DNA of 64,000 nucleotides from Callipepla californica brunnescens. Its lineage: Eukaryota; Chordata; Aves; Galliformes; Odontophoridae. The first letter of the stretch is position 1. Each line of letters opens with the position of its first letter. The notes under the pieces are model-generated. The model saw only the letters and a program-made list of their open reading frames with translations. It searched no databases and was not told where the DNA came from. Made by a program: the position numbers and the translations under genes. Below are positions 10,301 to 21,959 of this stretch, in pieces. The stretch is from contig JALIRH010000023.1 in the NCBI GenBank assembly GCA_023055505.1, forward strand, positions 9,058,423-9,122,422, in the 5' to 3' direction.

Positions 10301-10702
10301 CTGAGGAAGGGTCTGCAGACAAGTCTTGTGAGCAGCAGGGAATTAGGGTTACTTAGCCTACAGAAAAATGGCATCAGGGGAGACCTTACTGCTCTCTACA
10401 GTCATCTCAGTGGAGTCAGAATGGAGGTGGGAATTGGTCTGCTCTCCCAGGAAACAAATGACAAGATGCAATGGTGTCAGGCTGCACCAGCAAAGGTTTG
10501 GGTTGATGTTAGGAAAATTATATTCACTAAAAGTGTTACGAAGCATTGGAACGGGCTGCCAGAAAGTAGCTGTATCCACACCTCTGAAGTAAATCTAAAG
10601 GACATGTTGATTCAGTCTTTGGGAACTCGGTGTATTGGCAGATTTCTCAGTTCTAGGGTAGTTTTGGAACTAGATGGTCTTGGAGTACTTTTAGAACCCA
10701 GT
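10301..10702 (+). mobile_element. CR1 LINE fragment between promoter blocks, copy 2
   Basis: Counterpart of 2835-3236, with the same CR1 ORF2 C-terminal motifs and truncation. Confidence 0.8.
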
Positions 10703-10704
10703 GA

Positions 10705-11031
10705 GTCGATGACATCACTGAGCAGCAGACTGTGACATCACCGGGTGACGCACTGTGACTGCTCAGCCCTCACTGCTCCTCTCCTGGGGCGCTGGCGGAA
10801 CCCGGCTCATTCTGGCTCCTGGACCCTGCTGAGCAGTTGTGCAAGGCTTGGAGGTCGAGCAACGGTTTATCTGTGCTGTGCTGTGCTGGGTCGTGCCTGG
10901 GGCTGCTTGCAGCATCTCAGTGCCCGAGCCCAGAGCATTGCTCGTTTCCCCGGCCCTGCCTAGTGCAGGCAACCGGGGCGCTACAGAGCGCACCCGCAGC
11001 AGCGGAGGTGAGTGGTGCGGGGACACCTGGG
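10705..11031 (+). promoter_or_regulatory. promoter / first-exon block B of the RING gene, copy 2
   Basis: Counterpart of 3239-3565. The donor is at 11007/11008. It retains the same CRE-like motif cluster and the same differences from block A. Confidence 0.65.
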
Positions 11032-11176
11032 TCGCTCAGGGCAGCCATGGGTTAGGGTAGGGTGCACGAGATAAACCAGTGTGGGGCTTGGGAAGGCTTC
11101 CTGCTGAGGAATGGACTGCTGAGGACGTTCAGACGCTGGGACAGAGAGTGACTGTGAGCCTCTTCCTCTCTTGCAG
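11008..11176 (+). other. 169-bp intron of the RING gene, copy 2
   Basis: GTGAGT donor and TTGCAG acceptor, matching the copy 1 intron. Confidence 0.7.
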
Positions 11177-11254
11177 TGTGACACCACCGCTGCAGCTCTG
11201 GTGAAGAACAGCTTGTCATCTGCAGTTCTCCCAGCCCACTGCAGCTCAAAGACC

Positions 11255-12295
11255 ATGGCTGCGGAAGAGCCATGGACGTGTCCCATCTGCGGCGATGTGC
11301 GACAGGACGTCGCACGTGTGACTCCATGCAACCACACGTTCTGTGCTGGCTGCATCCATCGGTGGGCGAGGCTGAAAGACACGTGCCCACTGTGCAGGGC
11401 GGCCATGAAGAGCATCCGGGTCTCCATGCGGGGAAACACGTTCCTTGAATGCACGGTGTCCCCACCCGCATTGCCAGTGCCCATCGGCTTCGGCACCACC
11501 ACCGGCCCCAGCGGCACCGCGGCAGCTGCTGAACACAGCAATGTGGAAGCAGAGAGAGTGGGTGGCCTTCTACCGGAGCAGTGGGCAGCACTCTTCAGGG
11601 AGAGACGCGACCTCCTGTGGCCGGTGCTGCCCTGGCTGGAGGAGATACTCTCCGTCATCCCGGGGATTCGCCCCTGGCAGATCATTATAACGGTGAGCAC
11701 GATCCAGGTACTGCTATGCCAGGTGGGCCTGGACAGGGCCGCCCTGGTGCGGCGCGCCCATAGCATCCTTGGAGCCGTCACCGCACCACTGATGGAAAGG
11801 CTCATCAACGTCATCGTGATGCTGTGCGGCCCGGAGGCCCGGAGGCTGCTGGGCCTCCCAGAGCCCAACAACGCCCAGCAGCAGGAGGACGGCCGCGAAG
11901 AGCCCGGCGTGGAACAGCAGCACGAGGACGGCCCCGCGGCCCCGTCCGGTCCCGCCGCGTCCCCGCAGGGCACCGCCGCCCCCAGCGCCGCTCCCTACGA
12001 CGGCTCCGCGGGTCCCGAAGCGGAGGAGCTCCCCGGCACGTCCGGCGGGGCTCTGGGCGGGGGTGCCGCCGAGCTCCCCGCCGCACCCAGCCCCGCGCAG
12101 CGGGAGCGGCCCGGCGACGAGCCGGGTCCCGAGGCGGCCGGTCCCTCCGAGCAGGGACGCAGCCGCGGCCCCTCCGCTCGCGGCCGGGGCGGGAAGCGCT
12201 CGGCCGGTGGGCCCCGGCGCCCCACGAAGAGGAGGGCCGCCAGCGCCCAGCGCGCTCCTCCGCCCCACAAGAGGCGGCCTCCCCGACGCCCCTAG
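11255..12295 (+). CDS. RING-finger protein, TOPORS/ICP0-like N-terminal RING, copy 2
   Basis: The 346-residue product is identical to that at 3789-4829, with the same ATG, RING cysteines and histidine, helical middle, low-complexity linker and basic tail. There are no disabling changes, so both copies could be expressed. The identical reading frame, together with identical noncoding flanks, says nothing by itself about selection, because the whole unit is homogeneous. Being beside the array edge, this copy has different downstream flanking DNA from copy 1 beyond 14052. Confidence 0.88.
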   Translation: MAAEEPWTCPICGDVRQDVARVTPCNHTFCAGCIHRWARLKDTCPLCRAAMKSIRVSMRGNTFLECTVSPPALPVPIGFGTTTGPSGTAAAAEHSNVEAERVGGLLPEQWAALFRERRDLLWPVLPWLEEILSVIPGIRPWQIIITVSTIQVLLCQVGLDRAALVRRAHSILGAVTAPLMERLINVIVMLCGPEARRLLGLPEPNNAQQQEDGREEPGVEQQHEDGPAAPSGPAASPQGTAAPSAAPYDGSAGPEAEELPGTSGGALGGGAAELPAAPSPAQRERPGDEPGPEAAGPSEQGRSRGPSARGRGGKRSAGGPRRPTKRRAASAQRAPPPHKRRPPRRP

Positions 12296-12334
12296 CCGTT
12301 CTTAACACCGCCTGTCCCTTATGATGTAGCGTAT

Positions 12335-12362
12335 AATAAACAAAGGATGTTATAAAAATAAA
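12335..12362 (+). terminator. polyadenylation signals of the RING gene, copy 2
   Basis: AATAAA at 12335-12340 and 12357-12362, placed as in copy 1. Confidence 0.75.
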
Positions 12363-12380
12363 GGAAGCGTGGAATCACGC

Positions 12381-13070
12381 ATTGTTCCTAGCGTCCAGTT
12401 TTCGAGACGGTTCCCCCTTCACGAGCACCTCTTACGCGCGCTGTGCCATAGAACCCGTGCCCATTGAGCTGGGCCATCTGATGATTCATATTGAAACTAA
12501 TGCCACCAAAAAAAGCAAAGAGTCATACTAATTGGGGATTCCAATTAGTGCTCAGAGACACAGAGGCCCCCATTTGCTGCCCAGATAACCTCTCTGGAGA
12601 GGATTTTTCTGAGGTGAGCAGTTATCAGGGAAGACCGAAGCAAAAAATGTGTCAAGTACTTCAGCCTTCTCCCTGTCTCTTGATACCAGCCTGCTTGTGT
12701 CACTCACTAAGGGTTGCCAGTTGGGAGGACAGAGAGCACTGCTTGCACAGCCAATCCCTTTAGCATGCTTCCAAAGGATGTAAAGTCCCTTTAAATGTTT
12801 TGTACTTTCCTTGTTTCAGTGTCCTGAGACCCTACTGGAATGACAGTGAGCTAATTGTAGTCGTCTTGTCAGATGTGGTAGAGCCTTCCTGAAGCCTCTG
12901 ACACTTGACCCCAGAACATTTTATTTTCCTCAGTCTGATGGGATGCTGGCTGCCTTGAGTTTTGTGGTTTTGCCTTTGAAATAACCTATCTGTGCATAGG
13001 TTATCTGTAGTTTCCACACTCCTTGTTTTTGTCCCTCATCGCACTTTGTTTATATTTCATCCTATAGCCC
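12381..13070. other. spacer downstream of the RING gene, copy 2
   Basis: Counterpart of 4915-5604. No gene seen; possibly part of a very old CR1. Confidence 0.5.
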
Positions 13071-14052
13071 TGACAGCCACCGGTTAATGGCTCAGTGTCT
13101 GGATGGAGATCAGTGACAAGCAATGTCCCCCAGATTACTTTTTGTTGTCTTCAACAACAGTGACACTGACAGTGGGACCAAGTGTACCCTCTGCGAGTTT
13201 GCTGCTGATGCCAAGCTGTGGGGTGCAGTTGTCACACCAAAGGGATGGGATGCCATCCAGAGAGACCTAAACAGGCTTGAGCAGAGGTCTCAGGTGAATA
13301 TCACAAGGTTCAGCAAATCGAAGTGCAAGGTCTTGCACCTGGGTCAAGGCAACCCTGACTATCAATTCCAGCTGCAGAATGAAAGGATTTTGCACAGCCT
13401 TGCAAAAAGGACCTGAGGGCAGTGGTGGATGGGAAGGTAGACAAGAGACAGCAGTGCACCCTTGAAGCCCAGAAAGCCAACCGTGTCCTGGGCTGAATAA
13501 AATAAATGGCCAGCAGGTCGAGGGAGGTGATCCTTACCTGGAGTACTGCATCCAGATGTGGATTCCTCAGTACAGGAGAGACATAGACCTTTTGGAGCAG
13601 ATCCAGAGTACGGCCACAAAGATGATCCATGACGTGGAACACCTGCCCTATGAGAACAGACTGAGAGAGCTGGGGCTGTTCAGCCTGGAGAAGAGAATGC
13701 TGCAAGGTGAGCTGATAGCGGCCTCTCGGTCTCTGAAGGGGAGCTACAGGGAAGAAGGGGACAGACACTGTTGCAGGTTTTGTGGTGATAGAACAAGGGG
13801 ATATTGTTTCAAGCTCAGAGAGGGTAGATTTGGGTTACTATAGAGAAAAAATCTTTTATGGTGAGGATGGTGAATGGAGCCCTGTTACAGGTTGCCCATT
13901 TTGCTGGTGGATGCCCCATCAGTGGAGACTTTCAAGGTGAGGTTGGACTAGGCCCTTGGTAACCTGATCTAGCGATGGATGTTCCGTGTTCATTGCAGGG
14001 GTGATGGACTAGATGGCCTTCAGAGGTCCCTTCCAACTCCAAGGATTCTGTT
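13071..14052 (+). mobile_element. CR1 LINE at the right edge of the array
   Basis: The same decayed CR1 as 5605-6565 up to about 13731, then a tail that is clearly a different CR1 copy. The tail differs by scattered substitutions and small indels (for example around 13840-13870) and ends GGTCCCTTCCAACTCCAAGG, the usual CR1 3' end, which copy 1 has lost. The element looks like a chimera of two CR1 sequences. Confidence 0.88.
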
Positions 14053-14447
14053 AAAGGGCCATTTGATGAAAGGCTAGGTAATCTTTGTCTGTTCAGCCTA
14101 GGGAAAAGAAGAACAAGGGGAGATCTGATTAATGTTTATCTAGAGGAAATTGGGAGGCAAATGGATGAGGCCTGGCTCTTCTCAGTGGTTTGTAGTGACA
14201 GGATAAGGAGCAATGGCCTAGAATTGGACATGGGAAGTTCCATATGGACATGTGGAAGAACCTTTTTACTGTTTGACAGAGCACTGGAACAGGCTGTCCA
14301 GAGAGGCTGTGGAGTCTCTTTCTCTGGATATGCTTAAGATTCACCTGGACACCTACCTGTGCAACCTGTTGTAGGTTCTGCTTTAGCAGGGGGGTTGGAC
14401 TCGGTGATTTCTTGAGGTCCCTTCCCTGTGATTCTGTGACTCTGTGA
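14053..14447 (+). mobile_element. CR1 LINE 3' end, different subfamily
   Basis: CR1-like order of motifs: a GAAAGGCTAGGTAATC... start, a region resembling FSLGKRRTRGDLINVYLEE, then GCACTGGAACAGGCTGTCC, ending GAGGTCCCTTCCCTGTGATT plus a short TCTGTGA tandem. It is abutted directly by the CR1 of the array edge. Confidence 0.85.
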
Positions 14448-14650
14448 ACCAACCAACCAACCAAACAAACAAACAACCACAACCAAACAACCCAACAACC
14501 AACAAAAGATACCCTTGTACTTAATACCACTACAGAAGTGCATACATCTCACTGGGAAGTAGTGCTTTTTGAAAGTGGTTATTTTGAAGGAAAAACGAAG
14601 AAAAACAACAACAACAACAACAAAACAAACAAACAAACAAAAACATATAT
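14448..14650. repeat. CAAC/CAAA simple repeats
   Basis: Tandem AACC and AAAC units run at 14448-14512, and AAC then AAAC units at 14604-14642. They lie directly after a CR1 3' end. Confidence 0.85.
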
Positions 14651-15524
14651 ATACTTCAGCTCAGGACACATCAAGCTCAGACAACTGTCTGTGTATTTAT
14701 CTCCTGTTTCCAGCCACACAACAGTATAATTTTGTGAGCTCCTATTAATAAGCATAGCTGTCAGTCTTTACTGACTCAAACTTCCACTAAGCCTGTAGCT
14801 AAAAACTTCAATACTGTTGAAAAGTTTTACATGTAATAATAGTGTGGAAGACTGCTTTTACTGTTACAATATCTTTTCCAAATCTTTGAAGTTATTATAG
14901 TTTGTAGAAAGTGTTCTGAAGATTTCAGCAAAAGAGGACATTTGAAAATAAAGCCAAACCTTTTTTCAAAAAATCCACATGTTATATAAAAAATATTTCT
15001 TCTTTTCCATTAAAAGTAAGGTAAAATTTTACTTAGTCTTTCAAAATAATATTCTGGTCTGACTCTCTTTTGTATCCACCAGTCCTAACTATCTTCCAGT
15101 GAATTTTGTCTACACACCAATCTTAAAATAACTTAAACTTAAGGCATGTATGCAGTAGAGTATTTACACGAGGAATACATAGAGTATTTCCACATATTTA
15201 GTATAATGGATGTATACTTTTTTTACTGTGATCGTATTTAATATCTAAGTTCCATGCAACTCTTGAGCCAGACAGATGGAAAAACAGAAAAGACCAAATG
15301 CTTTGTCTATTCTTAGCATAAACGCAGCTAGCACCACATAAATACCAGCTCATGCTCAATGAAAACAGAAAAAATAAAATCCCTTAGAGGAAGGTCCAAC
15401 CCCATTGTTTTTACCTCCAACAGTTTCTGCTTTAACAAGCCCAGTATCTCTCGAAGTCAGTGAGGACACCAGCCAAAGTATTTTTCAGTGATGATACCAA
15501 CCAAGCAAAGTATTTTTCACTAAT
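14651..15524. other. AT-rich intergenic sequence, nothing recognised
   Basis: No convincing open frame, RNA gene or repeat seen. Confidence 0.6.
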
Positions 15525-15765
15525 TGCAGAATCACAGAATCATGGATTTGTAGGGGTTGGAAAAGACCTTAAGAGAGTATTAAATCCAATCCCACTCCTG
15601 CAGCAGGTTGCCTACAGTCAGTTACACAGGAAAGCATCCAGGTGGATTTTGACTATCTAAAGAGACAGAGACTCTACTGTCTCTCTGAGCAGACTGTTCC
15701 ATTACTATGTCTGTTTTCAGCTCAGAGCAACATCTAGTTATCCAGATTTACTCTTGTGAGTTAGG
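15525..15765 (-). mobile_element. old CR1 3' end fragment
   Basis: Read on the + strand, it starts AGAATCACAGAATCATGG followed by GGGTTGGAAAAGACCTT, the reverse complement of a CR1 3' end. Divergence is high and the far end is diffuse. Confidence 0.75.
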
Positions 15766-17392
15766 TAACAAAAACAATCACCAACATCCAAAGCATCAAC
15801 ATCAATTTCGATTCTAGAAATCAGAACAACTGTCAAAAGAACGAGCTAACTGGATTAAAGCAAATATTTGTGTGGAATTTGTGAAGGTACTGTAGTCAGA
15901 AATAAGTATTAAGGAAGCATGTGAGAACACAGAGGGCAATGATTTCTGGATTATTATCTGCACAGCAGTAATTCCCAGATCAGCAGTGGCTTTTGAATCA
16001 GAGTTGGTGTCATCCTCCAGAACTATATTGGATAGATTAGCTCTACCTCGTCTTGACATCATAGAAACTTGTAGTTTCTACCATTCTTTGTTAGAGTGAC
16101 AGAACTGTCTAAAGTAAAACTGCCCTTTGTTGCTTTGAACGTACCACTTCCTATTTCCTGTTCCTTATTCACTCTCTCTCACCCTCCTTAAAATTTTATA
16201 GACCCTTTTGCTGAGTCCTAAAACATTTATTTCCTCACTGAAGAGCGTGTATTATTTGTTTACCATATTCAGTACATATATTCCTGTTGCCTTTTAACCT
16301 TTTTCATTACTTCTATCTCCTTTTCGAAAATCTGAGATGGAAAAGAGGACCAACATACAGAATTGCCTACTTTACTCAATATATATTTAATGCAGTTCAG
16401 GATAGTGACATTCTGATGTTCTCTGCATTTTCTTCAGTAACTTCTACCATTTTATTTACTGTCTTAAATGCTGCCAAGCTGGTGTTCTCATAGATCTGCA
16501 CATTACAAAGCCAAGATCTTATTCTGAATATGTAATTTTTGTGTAGAAATTCATTCATAGGATTGAAGTTGCTGTCCCATTCCATGTCCTTGTTTATATC
16601 TGTGCAGTGATTTCCTCCTCATTATGAAGATGGGACATATCTTTCAACCAGTTTCTTTTACCTGAGCCTATATCTACTGTACAGTGACTCATCTGAAGGA
16701 ATGCCACTTTTCACAAAAGATAGATCTGATTTATTTTTTTTTAATCATTTATTTACATGTCCAGCGCTTAATGATATTTGAATGCTTTCCATCAGTTTCC
16801 TCCATTGGCAGCTGTGTTTACTAAACCATGTTTGCAGGGAGGCACAAAGGGGAACAAATTTTGCATTCAAAAGAGAAGAGAAATGGAAGTCTGGAACAAT
16901 GCACACAGTACAAAACCAGACATACAGTGTGATGTGCTTTGGTGTCTCTGTCACAAGGAACTGCACAACCTATTAAAACCTTAAAAACACACATCACGTG
17001 CTGCATCCTTGTTTTTTGTTTGTTTGTTTGTTTTTACTCATTATACAATCAAATATATTCTAATAGTAGAATTTGCTTTCCTTTGAAATTCTTTGAAAAT
17101 ACAAAGAACATTCTTTTCATCTCATTTGTCTTAAATATGGTAGGAAGGTAGGATACAAATTCCCAAACCTAAGGTTCAGCTGTTAGCATGAGATTGATAT
17201 TTCTGCCTGGTTTACTGAAAAAAAGAAATGAAATCTAAATCACAACTCGTCATTGAAACAAGGCTATTTTGTTTTAAAGTATTAATTCAGTTAGGATAGT
17301 ATTTAACGCAGCATTATAGGTTATAATGTTAACTCTTTCTGAGCAATAAAGAAGCAGTAAATGTTCACTTAAAATAACCTATTGCCTTACAA
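15766..17392. other. AT-rich intergenic sequence
   Basis: Only short chance frames and a (GTTT)n run at about 17011-17032. No gene recognised. Confidence 0.6.
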
Positions 17393-17735
17393 ACAGAATG
17401 TGGCACCAGCTGTTCATATCCTTGAAAGCCCAAAAGAGGGCAGCACAGCTGTTAAAAGGCTGGGAGGCATGTTCAATGAGGAGAGGCTGTGGAAATTCAT
17501 GTTGCTCAGTCTGGAGAAGAGAAGGTTGAGAAGTAATTTTGCTGCTCTTTGCAGCTCCCTGAGGAGAGAAGCAGAAGGTGCTGGGCTCAGCTCCTGTACA
17601 CCAATGGCAATACAGGAACAGCACAGCGCTGTGTTAGGGGAGAGTTGGAGTTGGAGTTGCCTGAAGGAGAAGGAGGAGTCTCCCCATTGCCCCTGAAATG
17701 TCCCTAAGTAACAGATGTGAGGTTCAGTCATTGGA
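17393..17735 (+). mobile_element. CR1 LINE fragment, ORF2 C-terminal part
   Basis: The translation resembles the CR1 segment around FNEERLWKFMLLSLEKRRLR, followed by a region matching the next CR1 block. Both ends are truncated. Confidence 0.8.
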
Positions 17736-17869
17736 AAAAGGAGAGGGCATGGCTAATGTTTCAAACTTGTGAAATCACAACAGTGTTAGGTTGCTCCAAC
17801 CAAGGATCAAATCAGAACCAGTGTCACCAAATAAAGATGAAGGAAGTTAATAATACAGGCTTCTTGCTG

Positions 17870-19960
17870 AGAGGCAATGAGAAACTCATTTGCTGCTCAG
17901 ATAATCTCTCTAGAGAGGTTTACAGCAAACTGGAATACTGTGTTTGATGCTGTAAGCTTCAAGGGAAGAGATGTGGATGAGTGGCCTTCTACACTGAGAA
18001 GTGGATAGATTGTGAAGACCTGTGTCTACAAAACATCCATGATCAGCTTCAGAGCTTCTGAATTAACAATAGGTACCAGACTAGTAAAGGACATCTGGTA
18101 GTATGAGTCTACTACAGACTTCCCGTTCAATGTGAGCCTGTTGAAGAGAACTTCTTGCCTCAGCTACAAGAAGCACTGACCTCTCAGGCCCTCATCCTCA
18201 TGAGGAATTTCAGTCATCCAAATGTCCAATGAAAAAGCGATACATCAGGCTGAAATGGACTCCTGGAGTCCATTCAGGACACTTCCTTATCCAACTACTA
18301 GATAAATCAACCAGCTGTGAAATATTACTGGACCTGATGCTCGTGAGTCTTGAGATCATTAAACAGGTCAAAATTGGAGGCAATCTGAGCTGTAGAGACA
18401 GTGTCAAAGTTGACTTTGTGATCTTGAGGAATATGAACCTGGCAAAGAACAGAGTCAGGACCTTGAAATTTAGAAGAGAAAACTTTTGTCTGTTTAAGGA
18501 GTTATTGGATAAAATTTCCTGGGAAAATATCCTTAGGGAGAAAGGAACAAAACAGAGCTGGCAGTTTTTTAGGATAACATTCTGAGAGTACAAGAGCTCT
18601 CCATCTCCCAGCAGAGAAAATCAAGGATGAGAAATCAAACAGGAAACTGGCATTGCTGAAGAAGGACCTGTTGTCAAATTGAGGGAAAAGAGAGGAACGT
18701 ACAGGCAGTGGAACCAGGGATGGATGGCCTGGAAATAATGACAGCTGTACATGCAGCAATGTGATCAGAAAAGTCAAGGAATAAATCAAACTGACTTGGT
18801 GAGGAATATGAATTCTACACGTACATTTGTCAGAAAAAAAAAGACCAAGGAGTGTGTATCCCCTCCGATAAAGAGGGAAAAATGCACCAATGGATATAGG
18901 GAAGGTTGAGGTACTCAACAAGTTCTTTGCTTCAGCCTTCTCTGACGGTCAGGCTTCCCACATCTTATGTTACTGAGCAACTAGGTGGGAGTCAAGGGAA
19001 CAAAATTCCTTCTACAGTAAAGAAATAGCAAGTTCAAAACCACTTGCTGAGACTGAATGTGTACAAGTCTATGGGGCCAAATGATATGCATCCCAGGGAA
19101 CTGTCTAATGTGATTGCCAATCCAGTGTCCATCATTATGAAGTCATGGCTGTCAAGTGAAGTCTCAGTGTCTGAAAGAAGGAAAACTTCAGTCCCATTTT
19201 TAAGAAAGGGAAAAAGGAAGATCTGAAAAACTGTAGGCTGATGAACCCCACATCTGTGTCTGGAGAGATCATGGAACAGATCCCTCTAGAAGCTATATTA
19301 AGGTGCATGAAAACTGGGGTGGTGATTCCAGATAGCCAACAAAACTTTACCAAGGGCAGATAATGCCTGACAAATCTGGTAGCCTTCTACGATAGTGCAG
19401 TGTCATCAATAAAGAAAGGAAAACTGATGCTCTGCCCTCATGAAGCCCCACCCAGAGTAGGTCCCTGTGTTCAGGCCTGGGACTCCCAGTGCAAGAATTG
19501 CAGCTGTTGGAGTGGGTCCAGAGGAAATCCACAAGGGTGGTTGAAGACAGGCCAAGAGACCTGGGCTTATTCAGCCTAGAGAAGAGAAGGCACCAGGGAG
19601 GCTTTATCGTTGCTATCCAGTACTGCAGGAGAGCTTACAAACAGGAGGGAGTGCAACTTTTTATGTGGGAAGGCACTGACGGGACAAGAGGAATGATTTT
19701 AGATTTAAAGAAGGGGAATATACATTACATGTTAGGAAGAAACTTTTTGCTCAGAGATTGCAAAAGCACTGCCACAGGCTGCCCAAAGAAGCTGTGGATA
19801 CCCCAGCTTGGTATCCTTGGTGGCATTCAAGGCCAGATTGGATGGGGCTCTAAGCAGCCTGATCTGTCTGACTGTGCTCATGGTAAATATGCTGGAACTA
19901 GATGACCTTTGAGGTCCCTTCCAATCCAAACTGTTCTATGATTCTGTGACACTGTGTGTC
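17870..19960 (+). mobile_element. long CR1 LINE relic, endonuclease end through 3' end
   Basis: This is the longest CR1 in the window. A late endonuclease segment (LPQLQEALTSQALILMRNF-like) lies at about 18150-18220. The endonuclease-RT linker at 18229-18585 is open for 118 codons. The SMGPNDMHPRELS segment is at about 19060-19105. The RT core is missing: 19381-19440 jumps straight to the thumb/C-terminal region. A normal 3' end with GGTCCCTTCCAATCC and a TTCTATGATTCTGTGA short tandem closes it near 19950. Multiple frameshifts show it is dead. Confidence 0.88.
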
Positions 19961-20429
19961 TATATTACTGCATTTGCATGGAGTTTCTACTGATTTCTAA
20001 AGGAATATTAAATGAAATACCAGTCTGTGTAACACCTCCTATGAATAGGTAGCCTGTCAGTAGTGTTATTTCTAAGGGCTGTAGAATTAACAACTCTGTG
20101 TATTCATTACTGAGTGATAACAATGAGTAACACAATCTTCTTTCAATTCAAATATAAGATTGGTTTACATTCATATTAAATTGACTGTTACAAACTACTT
20201 CATGTATTCATTTTTCTCCTACAGTTTAGACATGCTCCTGCAGAGATGATCATAAGAGAATGCACAGAGTGAGGAATGGATTTTGGCTTGGAAAGCAAAG
20301 GAATCTCCAGTGACAGGAGACATGATTCGGAGAAGACAGGGGGAAAAAAGCCACCTTTCTACCAATCAGTATGCTATCCTTTCAATTTTTGTGTGAAAGT
20401 GCAGGTATTTGATAGCAGATGCAAGATGG

Positions 20430-20835
20430 ATGCTATTTTCCAATAGTCTCGAGTAATCTAGAGAGGTCCCAGATAACTGAAAATTGACAAACATTATCTG
20501 TGTTTCCAAGAAGGATAAGAAAGAAGACTCTGGTAATTATAGGACTGCTGGTGTGTCTTTGATGTCTGGTAAAATCACGGAGATTATTCTGGAAGTTATT
20601 GAAAGAAATTGCTAAAAGGCAACACAGTAAATGGCCGTAGCCAACATGGCTTTATAAGGGTTAAGTCCTGTTAATTTTTTTTTTATTATTATTTTTTTAA
20701 TGACAAAATTCCCACCTCGCTGACCAAGGGAAGCAAGTTGATGTTAACTTTTTGGATCTCAGTAAATCAGTGTCCAGCATAGAGCTAAAAAAGCATAGTG
20801 CAATGGGTGAACAGTTGGCTGTTGGGCTCAGAATG
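20430..20835 (+). mobile_element. ancient CR1 LINE fragment, RT N-terminal part
   Basis: Frames resemble the CR1 RT start: a GNYRT-like stretch, then GKITEIILEVIERN, a QHGFIRVKS-like stretch, and finally LLDLSKSVSS in place of the LDFSKAFD-type motif. It is interrupted by a T-rich insertion at about 20675-20700. Confidence 0.65.
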
Positions 20836-20939
20836 TTACAATAAATATTAGTCTAGTGGCCAGTCACTAGTGAGTTTCCTCAGTGCATGCTGTTCTTGAG
20901 TACATTTTAATAAAGTTTTCTGATTGTACTTAATTAGGA

Positions 20940-21865
20940 GAAGCTGTAAAATCTCTCCCCTGAAACCTCTTTCAGCCTTAAACCACTACCTTTCATTTTA
21001 TCACTAGGTGCCCAAGTCTTTCTCAATTTGTTCTTCTTAGCTTCCTGTATGAAATGAAAGGCTGAAATAAGATCTCCTTGGAGACTTTTCTTCTCCAGGA
21101 TAAAGAACTCCAGCTATCTCAGGAGGCAGTTTCTCTTTTTTTGAAGAAGCGTTCCAGTTTTCTGGTCACATTTGTAGTCTTCCACAGGGCTGACTATAAC
21201 AGGTCTGCATCTTTCTTATGCTGGAACTGAACGCACTTTTCCACTCACAAGTGTGAAATAAAGGAAAGAATCAGCTCCTTTAACCTGCTACCATGTGTCT
21301 TGATGAAGCCCAGAATAAATTTGGCTTTCTAGGCTACAACTGCACACTACCATCTCTTGCCCAGTTTTTCAGCCTACAGTACCATTAAGCACTTCTCTGC
21401 AAGGCTTCTCTCAATCCTTTCATCCCCCACTCTGTGCTGTTTAGGATAGCCTTGACCCAGGTGCAGCTTCTCTTCACCTTGTCTAACTTCATTAGGTTCA
21501 TATGGGGTCAGTTCTCAAGCCTGTTCAGATCCTTCTAGATGGCATCTTTCCCTTCTATCGTGCCAGCTGTACCACTCACAAACTTGCTGAAGGTGCACTC
21601 ATTCACTGTCTATGGAATTAATAAACATTGAGTAGCATCAGTTCCAGTACAGACCCCTGGGGAACACCAGTGATCACCTATCTTCACCAGGTTATTGAGC
21701 CATTGACATCTCTGGATGTGACCAACCAGCCAATTCTTCTTTCAAAATATAGCCTACCCTTCAGAGCCATCTCTTTCCAAATTAGAGGCAAAGATGAATG
21801 AGAATGTGTGACAGGCATTACAGAAGTGAAGGTAGATTATATTAATTTCCTAATATTATTTTTTC
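20940..21865 (-). mobile_element. CR1-like LINE, RT region, antisense
   Basis: The reverse complement resembles CR1 reverse transcriptase from the palm domain to the C-terminus. On the + strand this shows as CAGACCCCTGGGGAACACCA, CTTGCTGAAGGTGCACTC and GATCTCCTTGGAGACTTTTC. It is diverged, with several indels. Confidence 0.75.
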
Positions 21866-21874
21866 AACATTTGT

Positions 21875-21922
21875 CTGAGACTGGGAGTAAGAAATCGACT
21901 GAGACTGGGAGTAAGAAATCAA
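21875..21922. repeat. 24-bp direct tandem repeat, two copies
   Basis: CTGAGACTGGGAGTAAGAAA plus four more bases occurs at 21875-21898 and again at 21899-21922, differing only in the last bases. Confidence 0.85.
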
Positions 21923-21959
21923 GGAGCCCTGGTGAGTTTGTGGCATAGTGTGCTAAAAA

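Larger units (their letters stand above)
7467..14052 (+). repeat. 7466-bp tandem unit, copy 2 (truncated at its CR1)
   Basis: This is the second head-to-tail copy. It matches copy 1 to about 13731. The first difference seen is an A in copy 1 (6266) against a C here (13732), and the rest of the CR1 tail then differs by about 8 percent. At the end of the CR1 the copies part company: copy 1 continues into the spacer and LTR (6566-7780), while copy 2 runs into unrelated single-copy sequence. This is the right-hand edge of the array. Confidence 0.93.

Noticed and set aside
14448..14650. Regular spaced CAAC/CAAA units as a CRISPR-like array
   Set aside because: These are simple tandem microsatellites with no spacers, in eukaryotic DNA.
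18229..18585. 118-codon frame as a host gene
   Set aside because: The translation matches the CR1 ORF2 segment between the endonuclease and RT, within a clearly dead CR1.
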